Origin: Polycyclovorans sp964425915
GTDB lineage: Bacteria; Pseudomonadota; Gammaproteobacteria; Nevskiales; Nevskiaceae
Length of the DNA: 64,000 bases
Assembly: GCA_964425915.1 (NCBI GenBank)
Contig: CAYROO010000010.1
Location: 31,236 to 95,235 of the forward strand
Reading direction: 5' to 3'
The translations under genes were made by a program, and so were the position numbers. Below, piece by piece: positions 57,494-64,000 of the stretch. Each line of letters starts with the position of its first letter. The stretch's first letter is position 1. Below the pieces are notes generated by a model. It was not told the DNA's origin. It saw nothing but the letters and a program-made list of their open reading frames with translations, and made no database searches.

Positions 57494-57763
57494 TTAGCGA
57501 CGCAGACCGAGATCGGCGATCAGCTTCAGGTAACGGGCTTCGCTCTTGCGCTTCAGGTAGTCGAGCAGCCCACGACGCTGGTTGACCATCTTCAGCAGAC
57601 CACGACGGGAGTGGTGATCCTTCTTGTGATCGCTGAAATGTGGGCTGAGGCTGCTGATACGGGCCGTCAGAAGCGCAATCTGCACCTCGGGCGAACCGGT
57701 GTCGCCGGGGGTACGTGCAAACTTCTGGGCCACTTCGGCCTTCTCGGCCACGGACATCGTCAT
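57494..57763 (-). CDS. rpsO: 30S ribosomal protein S15
   Basis: This 89-residue protein binds 16S rRNA centrally. Signatures: ARTPGDTGSPEVQIALLTARI, the HFSDHKKDHHSRRGLLKMVNQRR RNA-binding block (LxxHxxxHxKDHHSRRGL) and KRKSEARYLKLIADLGLRR. ATG 57763 gives the standard length and has CCGGAG 6 bases upstream; ATG 57757 is two residues shorter. A promoter lies between truB and rpsO. Confidence 0.98.
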   Translation of the reverse strand: MTMSVAEKAEVAQKFARTPGDTGSPEVQIALLTARISSLSPHFSDHKKDHHSRRGLLKMVNQRRGLLDYLKRKSEARYLKLIADLGLRR

Positions 57764-57817
57764 GTAAAACTCCGGATAAATCGGTCTTTCGAAAAACAGT
57801 CGGTAATAAAGTCCAAT

Positions 57818-57847
57818 ATTGTAGCTTTCAAAACAATGAAGCTGCAA
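57818..57847 (-). promoter_or_regulatory. promoter of rpsO-pnp
   Basis: On the minus strand TTGCAG (57842-57847) and TACAAT (57818-57823) are 18 bases apart. The region is AT-rich and lies in the truB-rpsO gap, so rpsO-pnp can be transcribed separately from the infB operon. Confidence 0.7.
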
Positions 57848-57855
57848 TACATTTC

Positions 57856-58770
57856 TCAGGAATACCGGTCGGACAGCCAACGCCGAGGTTGCAACCGTCC
57901 GTCCAGCACTTCCGCCAGCGCCACCACCTCGCCGAGCGGATCCACCACCGCCACCTGCCCCGACGCGGCAGACACCGCCAACCGTCCGCCACGCCTCAGC
58001 AAGGCAGCCTGATCGTGACTGACCGCCCATCGTGGCCAGTCCGGCAGGGCCTGCGACAACGGCAACAGCAGACGATCAAGGGCCGCCAGCCCGCCTGCCT
58101 CGGCGCTTTCGGCCAGATCATCCAACGTCACCATCGCCCCAGCGAAGGGCCCCGCGGCGATCCGCCGCAGTGACACCAGGTGACCAACCTCGCCCAGAGC
58201 CCGCGCAAGGTCCTCCGCCAACACGCGCACATAAGTCCCCTTGGAACAACAGACTTCGAGGTCGAAGTGGCCTTCATCACGCGGCGTCAATAGCAACTGG
58301 TGAATCACGATGTCGCGCGGGGCGCGATCCACTACCGCGCCCTCTCGCGCCAGTTGGTAGAGCCGCACCCCCTGCTGCTTGATCGCCGAATACATGGGCG
58401 GAATCTGGCGCTGCGGGCCGGTGAACGCGGCCGCTACGGCCGGCAACTGCTCAGGCCGGTACCGGCACAGGTCGCTGCGTGCCGTCACCTGCCCCTCGGC
58501 GTCTCCGGTGTCGGTGGCCGCCCCCAGTGCGACCGTAGCGCGATAGCGCTTGTCGGTTTCCAGCAACTGACCACAGAGCTTGGTGGCCTGCCCCAGGCAT
58601 ATTGGCAACATCCCCGTTGCCAGCGGATCGAGGCTGCCGATATGACCGGCCTTCTCAGCCTGATAGCGCTTGCGCACCTCAATCAGCGCCGCGTTGGAAG
58701 ACCACCCCAGAGGCTTGTCCAGCAACAGGATGCCGCTGACGATGCGGCGCGGTCGCCGCGGCTTGCTCAT
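57856..58770 (-). CDS. truB: tRNA pseudouridine(55) synthase TruB
   Basis: This 304-residue enzyme makes pseudouridine 55 in the T loop. Motifs: GILLLDKPLGWSSNAAL, GHIGSLDPLATGMLPICLG (catalytic Asp in SLDPLATG), YRATVALGAATDTGDAEG, and QIPPMYSAIKQQGVRLYQLAREG. A C-terminal PUA-like part follows (LRRGGRLAVS). It overlaps rbfA by 4 bases (ATGA). It belongs to the metY-rimP-nusA-infB-rbfA-truB unit. Confidence 0.98.
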   Translation of the reverse strand: MSKPRRPRRIVSGILLLDKPLGWSSNAALIEVRKRYQAEKAGHIGSLDPLATGMLPICLGQATKLCGQLLETDKRYRATVALGAATDTGDAEGQVTARSDLCRYRPEQLPAVAAAFTGPQRQIPPMYSAIKQQGVRLYQLAREGAVVDRAPRDIVIHQLLLTPRDEGHFDLEVCCSKGTYVRVLAEDLARALGEVGHLVSLRRIAAGPFAGAMVTLDDLAESAEAGGLAALDRLLLPLSQALPDWPRWAVSHDQAALLRRGGRLAVSAASGQVAVVDPLGEVVALAEVLDGRLQPRRWLSDRYS

Positions 58771-59177
58771 TCTGGGTCGGGTTCCGCGGCTGCGGCGCCC
58801 TCGCCGCGCGCGCGGGCATGGTGATCGTCCTCGCGGACGGCATCGCGGATGAGCGCGCCGAGACGGTCGCCGGTCCGCAGCTGCTCATCCGCCTGGAAAT
58901 GCAGCTCAGGCAAGTAGCGCAGGGCCAGCGCCCGGCCCACCCCGTGCCGCAGCCGACCGGCTGCGCGGTTCAGCGCCTGCACTGCCTGGCGCAACTCATC
59001 GTCACTGCCCAGTACGCTGACGCGCACCTTGGCATGGCGGAGATCCGGTGCCACTTCGGCACCGGTAACCGTGACGGCAGCCACCCGGGGATCCCGCAGC
59101 TCCGTCCGAATCAGCGTGGCCAGCACCTGTTGGAGCTGGGTGTTGACACGAAGCTTGCGAGAGAATTCACGGGGCAT
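58767..59177 (-). CDS. rbfA: ribosome-binding factor A
   Basis: This 136-residue KH-fold protein helps mature the 30S subunit and the 16S 5' end. The core is REFSRKLRVNTQLQQVLATLI, VTVTGAEVAPDLRHAKVRVSVLG and LHFQADEQLRTGDRLGALIRDAVRED. The C-terminal tail (ARGEGAAAAEPDPE) is acidic. It lies 12 bases after infB and overlaps truB. Confidence 0.97.
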   Translation of the reverse strand: MPREFSRKLRVNTQLQQVLATLIRTELRDPRVAAVTVTGAEVAPDLRHAKVRVSVLGSDDELRQAVQALNRAAGRLRHGVGRALALRYLPELHFQADEQLRTGDRLGALIRDAVREDDHHARARGEGAAAAEPDPE

Positions 59178-59189
59178 GCGGGTTCCGGA

Positions 59190-61886
59190 TCAGGTCGTGG
59201 CCGCGGCCTTGACCGTGCGTCGCACTTCTATGCGCTGGAAGCACTCGATCTGGTCGCCCACCTTGACGTCGTTGTAGTCCTTGACCCCGATGCCGCACTC
59301 GGTCCCGGCCTCCACTTTTTGAACGTCATCCTTGAACCGCCGCAACGATTCCAGAGTGCCTTCGTAAATGACGGTGTTATCCCGCAGCACACGGATCGGC
59401 AGGCTCCGCTGCACCGTGCCTTCGACCACCAGGCAACCGGCGATGCTGCCCAGCTTCTGACTACGGAACACATCGCGGACCTGTGCGATGCCGACGATCT
59501 GTTCGCGCGTTTCGGTCCCCAGCAAACCGGATACCGCATCGGACACATCGTCCAGCACGTTATAGATGATCGAGTAGTACCGAACATCGACGCCGGTTTC
59601 CTGAATCCGCTTGCGGGCCCCGCTGTCGGCACGCACGTTGAACCCAATGATGATGGCCTTGGAGGCCAGTGCCAGGTCAATGTCAGACTCGTTGATACCG
59701 CCAATCGCCGACGACAGCACGTTGACGCGGACCTCTTCACTGGGAAGCTTGCGCAATGCCTCGGCCAGGGCCTCGGACGACCCCTGCACATCGGCCTTGA
59801 CCATCAGGTTGAGCTGCTTGACCTCGCCCTCGCCCATGCGCGCCAAAATCTGGTCCATTCGCATGGCTTGGTTCTGCGCAAGCTTCTGCTCGCGCATTTT
59901 CACTTCGCGCAGGTCGGCCAGCTCGCGCGCCTTGCGCTCGTCTGCGACCACGACGACATCATCGCCAGCGTCCGGAACCCCAGACAGACCCAAGACCTGA
60001 ACCGGAATCGACGGACCTGCACTCTTCACCGGCCGTCCGGCCTCATCGAACAGGGCACGCACACGGCCGAAGAATCGGCCGGACAGCACCACATCGCCCT
60101 GATTGAGCGTGCCGGAGCGAACCAGCACGGTCGCCACCGGGCCACGCCCCTTCTCCAGCGAGGCCTCCACAACGGTGCCACGGGCATCCGCCTCTACCGG
60201 CGCGCGCAGCTCCAGAATTTCGGCCTGCACCAGCACCGCATCCAGCAGGGCGTCCACCCCTTCGCCGGTGTGGCTGGACACGCCGACCATCTGCGTATCC
60301 CCACCCCACTCTTCCGGAATAACCTCTTCCTTGGCGAGATCGTTCTTCACACGGTCGAGATCGGCTTCAGGTTTGTCGACCTTGGTGATCGCCACCACCA
60401 TGGGCGCGCCTGCGGCGCGGGCATGCTGGATGGCCTCACGGGTCTGCGGCATGACACCGTCATCCGCAGCCACCACCAGAATCACCACGTCGGTAATCTG
60501 GGCGCCACGGGCGCGCATGCGGGTAAATGCAGCGTGACCGGGGGTATCGAGGAAACTCACCACGCCCTTGTCGGTTTCGACGTGATAGGCCCCAATATGC
60601 TGGGTGATGCCTCCGGCCTCACCCGCTGCCACCCGCGTCTTGCGGATGTAGTCGAGCAGGCTGGTCTTGCCGTGGTCGACGTGACCCATGATGGTGACCA
60701 CCGGCGGACGCGGCAGCAACTCGGCGTCGGTGTCATCGCCAAACGCAGCCTGTTCCAGCGACTCCTCGGCATCGGTGGCCTTGATCATGGTCACCCGATG
60801 ACCCATTTCCTCGACCATCAGCGCCGCAGTGTCCTGGTCGAGACTCTGGTTGATGGTGGCCATCAGGCCGTTCTTCATCATCACCTTGATCAGGTCGGTG
60901 GCCTTGACCGCCATGCGGTTGGCCAGTTCGCCGACGGTGATGATTTCCGGCACCTCGACATCGCGGATGACCGGGGCCGTCGGCCGCTCGAAGGTATGCT
61001 GGTTATCAACCCGAACACGACCGGCAGCGGCCTTACGCCCCTTCTTCTCGCGCTTGCCGGACTTGCCTTCCGAAAGGTGAAGTTCCGCACGCCCGCCGCG
61101 CTCCGGCGCAGCACGGCGATCACCCCGACGCACTGCCGCGCCCGGCGCCGCGGCCGCAGCCGCCGGGGTCGCGACCACCGGGGGCGGCGGACTGGCCGCG
61201 CGCATCTCGGCAGCGCGACGAAGGTTCTCCTCGGCACGACGACGCGACTGCGACGCCTCCCACCGCTGCCGGTACAGCGGGTCTTCCTGCAGCTGACGCT
61301 CGTGCTGCTCCTTATCACGACGCAGCTTCTCGTCGGCTTCCTGCTGTGCCTTTTCAGCGGCTTCGCGCGCTTCCTGCGCCTCGCGCTCGGCGGTCTCTTT
61401 GGCCTCGCGCGCCGCTGCCTCAGCGGCTTCCGCAGCCTGGCGCTCAGCGGTCTCCCGCGCGACACGCGCAGCCTCGGCCTCGGCTGCCGCCGCCGCCGCG
61501 GCGGCCTGGGCTTCCTCATCCACCTCAACCGGCGCCGAGCCGGTAGCCGCCTCGATGGGGTCTGTCTTGAGAATGGTCCGCTTCTTGCGGACTTCGATGC
61601 TGACGGTCTTAGCCGGCGCACCACGCGCGCCACCCAAACGCAGCTCGGATGTCTCCTTGCGCTTCAGCGTGATCCGCCGCTCACCGCCTTCCGGCGCCAT
61701 CGACAGCGGAGCCCCGGCGGCGCGTGTCTTCTGGCGCAAGTAGCTCAGCAGGGCGAGCTTGTCCTGCGCGCTGATCTCGGAGGCCTCGTCCTTCGCGGTG
61801 ACGCCCGCCTCGCGGAACTGGGCCAGCAGCTCGGCAACCGAGCGGTTCAGTTCGTTGGCAAAATCTTTGACAGTTACCGTCGACAT
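59190..61886 (-). CDS. infB: translation initiation factor IF-2
   Basis: This 898-residue GTPase brings fMet-tRNA to the 30S subunit. It has an N-terminal IF2_N domain, a long Ala/Glu/Arg-rich linker (about residues 120-260), and the G domain with VTIMGHVDHGKTSLLDYI (G1), GGITQHIGAYHV, DTPGHAAFT (G3) and ITKVDKP (G4), then the C-terminal C1/C2 domains. The charged linker is normal for the family and gives a spurious 1028-codon frame on the other strand. The starting ATG is at 61886. Confidence 0.99.
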   Translation of the reverse strand: MSTVTVKDFANELNRSVAELLAQFREAGVTAKDEASEISAQDKLALLSYLRQKTRAAGAPLSMAPEGGERRITLKRKETSELRLGGARGAPAKTVSIEVRKKRTILKTDPIEAATGSAPVEVDEEAQAAAAAAAAEAEAARVARETAERQAAEAAEAAAREAKETAEREAQEAREAAEKAQQEADEKLRRDKEQHERQLQEDPLYRQRWEASQSRRRAEENLRRAAEMRAASPPPPVVATPAAAAAAPGAAVRRGDRRAAPERGGRAELHLSEGKSGKREKKGRKAAAGRVRVDNQHTFERPTAPVIRDVEVPEIITVGELANRMAVKATDLIKVMMKNGLMATINQSLDQDTAALMVEEMGHRVTMIKATDAEESLEQAAFGDDTDAELLPRPPVVTIMGHVDHGKTSLLDYIRKTRVAAGEAGGITQHIGAYHVETDKGVVSFLDTPGHAAFTRMRARGAQITDVVILVVAADDGVMPQTREAIQHARAAGAPMVVAITKVDKPEADLDRVKNDLAKEEVIPEEWGGDTQMVGVSSHTGEGVDALLDAVLVQAEILELRAPVEADARGTVVEASLEKGRGPVATVLVRSGTLNQGDVVLSGRFFGRVRALFDEAGRPVKSAGPSIPVQVLGLSGVPDAGDDVVVVADERKARELADLREVKMREQKLAQNQAMRMDQILARMGEGEVKQLNLMVKADVQGSSEALAEALRKLPSEEVRVNVLSSAIGGINESDIDLALASKAIIIGFNVRADSGARKRIQETGVDVRYYSIIYNVLDDVSDAVSGLLGTETREQIVGIAQVRDVFRSQKLGSIAGCLVVEGTVQRSLPIRVLRDNTVIYEGTLESLRRFKDDVQKVEAGTECGIGVKDYNDVKVGDQIECFQRIEVRRTVKAAATT

Positions 61887-61915
61887 TCGAATTCCGTTGT
61901 GTGACTGGGGGGCGT

Positions 61916-63403
61916 TCAGGCGTAGACCTTGTCGCGCGCCGCCATGATCAACTTCGAGGCCAATGCCTCGTCCATCGAGACTTTCTCGAGCAATTCATCG
62001 GTGGCGAGGTCGGCAAGATCCTCTGCCGTGACCACGCCCGATTCGGCGAGCACGAAGGCGATCTCTTCGTCGACCCCCTCCACCTCCAGCAGATCGTCGG
62101 CCGGCTTGACCGATGCCTGCCGCTCGGCTTTGGCAATCGCCTTGGTGAGCAGGACGTCCTGCGCCCGATTCTTGAGCTCGGCGACGATCTGCTCATCGAA
62201 CTCTTCGATGTCGAGCATCTCTTCGTCAGGCAGGTAGGCGATTTCTTCCAGCGTGGAGAAGCCTTCCTGCACCAGGACCAGGGCCACTTCGGCATCCACG
62301 TCTAGCGCCTCCATGAACATCTGCTGCACGCTCTGGTTCTCCGTTTCGCGGCGCGCTTCGGCGTCGGCGGCGGTCATGACGTTGAGCGTCCAGCCAGTGA
62401 GCTCTGAGGCCAGCCGCACGTTCTGACCACCACGGCCGATGGCCTGGGCGAGTTTTTCTTCGGAAACCCCGATGGTCATCGCGTGGGCATCCTCGTCCAC
62501 CACAATGTTCTCCACCTCGGCCGGCGCCATAGCGTTCACCACGAACTGGGCCACGTTCTCATCCCAGGGCACGATGTCGACGCGCTCGCCGGCCAACTCG
62601 TTAGAGACCGCCTGCACTCGCGAGCCACGCATGCCGACACAGGCCCCTACCGGATCGATTCGCTTGTCTTTGGCCTGCACGGCAATTTTGGCGCGCAGCC
62701 CCGGGTCACGCGCAGCGCCCTTGAGCTCGATCAAACCTTGCGCAATCTCTGGAACCTCAAGCTTGAACAGCTCCATGAGATAGCGCGGGTCGGTCCGCGA
62801 TACGAAAATCTGCGGGCCGCGAATCTGAGGGCTTACCTCATAGATGTAGCCCCGCACGCGGTCGCCGGGCCGGATCGGCTCGCGCGGGATCACCTGCTCA
62901 CGCGGGATGATGGCTTCGGCGTTGTTACCAAGATCCATGATCACGGCGCCCCGCTCGATGCGCTTCACCATTCCGGTGATGAGCTCGCCAACCCGCTCGC
63001 TGTAGGCTTCCACCACCATCGCACGTTCGGCCTCGCGCACTTTCTGCACGATCACCTGCTTGGCCTTCTGGGCGCCGATCCGGCCGAAGTCCACCGAGGC
63101 AACCGATTGCTCGATGACCTCGCCTGGCTCAATGTCGGGATGGTCCTTGCGAGCGTAGGTCAGCTTGATCTGCCGCTCGGGATACTCGAACTCCTCCGAG
63201 TCATCCTCAAACACGGTCCAGCGTCGAAAGCTCTCGTACTCCCCAGTTTCACGATCGATCGCCACCCGGATCTCGGCCTCGTCGCCGTGATGCTCCTTGG
63301 TGGCCGACGCCAGCGCCGCCTCGAGCGCCTGGAAAATGATCTCCTTCTCCACGCCCTTTTCGTTGGAGACCACATCCACCATCAGCAGAATGTTCTTGTT
63401 CAT
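61916..63403 (-). CDS. nusA: transcription termination/antitermination protein NusA
   Basis: This 495-residue factor acts on RNA polymerase pausing, termination and antitermination. It has the N-terminal RNAP-binding domain (MNKNILLMVDVVSNEKGVEKE), S1 (ELITGMVKRIERGAVIMDLG), KH1 and KH2 (GACVGMRGSRVQAVSNELAGER with VDIVPWDENVAQFV, KLAQAIGRGGQNVRLASELTGW), and two C-terminal acidic repeats as in E. coli. It overlaps rimP by 4 bases. Confidence 0.99.
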   Translation of the reverse strand: MNKNILLMVDVVSNEKGVEKEIIFQALEAALASATKEHHGDEAEIRVAIDRETGEYESFRRWTVFEDDSEEFEYPERQIKLTYARKDHPDIEPGEVIEQSVASVDFGRIGAQKAKQVIVQKVREAERAMVVEAYSERVGELITGMVKRIERGAVIMDLGNNAEAIIPREQVIPREPIRPGDRVRGYIYEVSPQIRGPQIFVSRTDPRYLMELFKLEVPEIAQGLIELKGAARDPGLRAKIAVQAKDKRIDPVGACVGMRGSRVQAVSNELAGERVDIVPWDENVAQFVVNAMAPAEVENIVVDEDAHAMTIGVSEEKLAQAIGRGGQNVRLASELTGWTLNVMTAADAEARRETENQSVQQMFMEALDVDAEVALVLVQEGFSTLEEIAYLPDEEMLDIEEFDEQIVAELKNRAQDVLLTKAIAKAERQASVKPADDLLEVEGVDEEIAFVLAESGVVTAEDLADLATDELLEKVSMDEALASKLIMAARDKVYA

Positions 63404-63870
63404 GATTTCGCCAGTTCCCGGTCAAAATCGGGCACCAGACGGGCCCGCTCGATCTCCGAATACGTCAAGGTCACGCGCCCCTCGGGCGCCATCAGTTCGA
63501 TACCGTTTTCATCTGCAGACAGCAGCACGCCCATCCACTTGCGTCGATTGTCCCGGGGCGCCAGCAGCATCAGCTTGACCTGCTCACCGATGAACCGCTG
63601 ATAGTGCGCCGGGGTTACCAGAGGGCGATCCAGCCCCGGCGACGACACCTCCAACTGGTAGGCCGTCGGGATCGGATCTTCGACATCCAGCAGAGCGGCG
63701 ACTTCGCGGCTGACCCGCTCGCAATCGGCGATCACGATGCCACCCGGGGCGTCAATGAAGAGTCGCAGGGTTGCCGCACGGCCCGACCCCTGGAACTCGA
63801 GCAGCACCAGCTCGTAGCCCAGGCCCTCGATGACCGGCGTCAGCAATGCTTGCAACCGCGATTCCAGCAT
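63400..63870 (-). CDS. rimP: ribosome maturation factor RimP
   Basis: This 156-residue 30S assembly factor has the family motifs MLESRLQALLTPVIEGLGYELV, LRLFIDAPGGIVIADCERVSRE, YQLEVSSPGLDRPLVTPAHYQRF and the C-terminal SH3-like domain. ATG 63870 is chosen by homology; the open frame upstream (to 63927) crosses a terminator and is unsupported. It is the first protein gene after the initiator tRNA gene, the classical metY-rimP-nusA order. Confidence 0.97.
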   Translation of the reverse strand: MLESRLQALLTPVIEGLGYELVLLEFQGSGRAATLRLFIDAPGGIVIADCERVSREVAALLDVEDPIPTAYQLEVSSPGLDRPLVTPAHYQRFIGEQVKLMLLAPRDNRRKWMGVLLSADENGIELMAPEGRVTLTYSEIERARLVPDFDRELAKS

Positions 63871-63892
63871 GGCGCTCCTGCACTCAAACGCA

Positions 63893-63916
63893 ATAAAAAA
63901 GGCCCACAAGGGGCCT
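63893..63916 (-). terminator. terminator between tRNA-fMet and rimP
   Basis: On the minus strand AGGCCC and GGGCCT pair around a 5-base loop, followed by a run of six T and ATT. It lies 17 bases after the tRNA 3' end. It may reduce read-through from the tRNA into rimP-nusA. Confidence 0.88.
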
Positions 63917-63932
63917 GGACCAACCAAAAATG

Positions 63933-64000
<68 letters not shown>

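Noticed and set aside
61390..61540. Repetitive Ala/Glu/Arg-coding sequence that looks like a tandem repeat.
   Set aside because: It is the charged helical linker of IF-2, which is low-complexity in the whole family.
58818..61904. A 1028-codon open frame on the plus strand.
   Set aside because: It is exactly antisense to infB, whose GTPase motifs are complete. Long antisense frames are expected in GC-rich DNA, and this translation has no recognisable domain.

Overview
The window is chromosomal DNA of a high-GC (roughly mid-60s %) gammaproteobacterium. The gene order shows this directly: metY-rimP-nusA-infB-rbfA-truB-rpsO-pnp, smc-zipA-ligA, tig-clpP-clpX, hrcA-grpE-dnaK-dnaJ, recN next to fur with bamE divergent, smpB-ssrA, and yciB-YciI-BolA. 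The lineage inside the class is inference: a Nevskiales/Salinisphaerales-type or neighbouring high-GC group fits, but nothing here fixes it. Coding density is very high, many genes overlap by 1-4 bp, and no CRISPR array, insertion sequence, prophage or integron was seen.

Region by region. 1-1170: a cut TolC-like gene and two small membrane proteins. 1201-8294: a tight run of cytochrome b561, a DUF4266 lipoprotein, a DUF3570 barrel, ApbE flavin transferase, a TlpA-like thioredoxin, second DUF4266 and DUF3570 copies, then a response regulator and histidine kinase. This is the most interesting accessory block. 8273-20237: housekeeping (ppnP, an orphan parA, the heat-shock cluster, nadK, recN, fur, bamE, rnfH, an SNF-type transporter, smpB). 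20273-20626: tmRNA. 20710-27807: accessory genes, namely a TetR regulator facing a styrene-oxide-isomerase-like membrane protein and a three-domain SnoaL/ABM/zinc-ribbon protein, an orphan RND pump, and a MerR-folE pair. 27948-31328: clpX, clpP, tig. 31439-33678: tRNA-Leu and a Fur-controlled hemP-hmuU-hmuV heme uptake set. 33693-35814: a LuxR-type regulator and a DcaP-like porin. 35887-40879: tRNA-Pro, a Sua5/YciO-family gene, yciB, YciI, BolA, an OmpA-family protein, a lipoprotein and an unknown. 40918-47833: ligA, zipA, smc, queF. 47836-53330: a four-gene operon of a HAD phosphatase, an alkyl-DHAP-synthase-like flavoprotein, a GlpD-like dehydrogenase and an FGGY kinase. 53416-54861: gluQ and phaR. 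54862-55265: intergenic DNA with a near-consensus promoter, three hairpins and a terminator that together look like an undescribed small RNA. 55266-64000: the pnp to metY translation operon, cut inside the initiator tRNA.

How the parts may work together. In the first block, quinol electrons (b561), covalent flavin (ApbE acting on the D-x-x-T-G-A-S motif in DUF3570), thiol chemistry (TlpA plus the C-terminal CGC of DUF4266) and an outer-membrane barrel suggest an envelope redox system; this is inference. PhaR probably controls itself and the adjacent small RNA through a shared 12-bp site. Two divergent gene pairs (SNF/smpB and Sua5-family/yciB) have their -10 boxes 5-7 nt before the start codons, which suggests leaderless transcripts on both strands.
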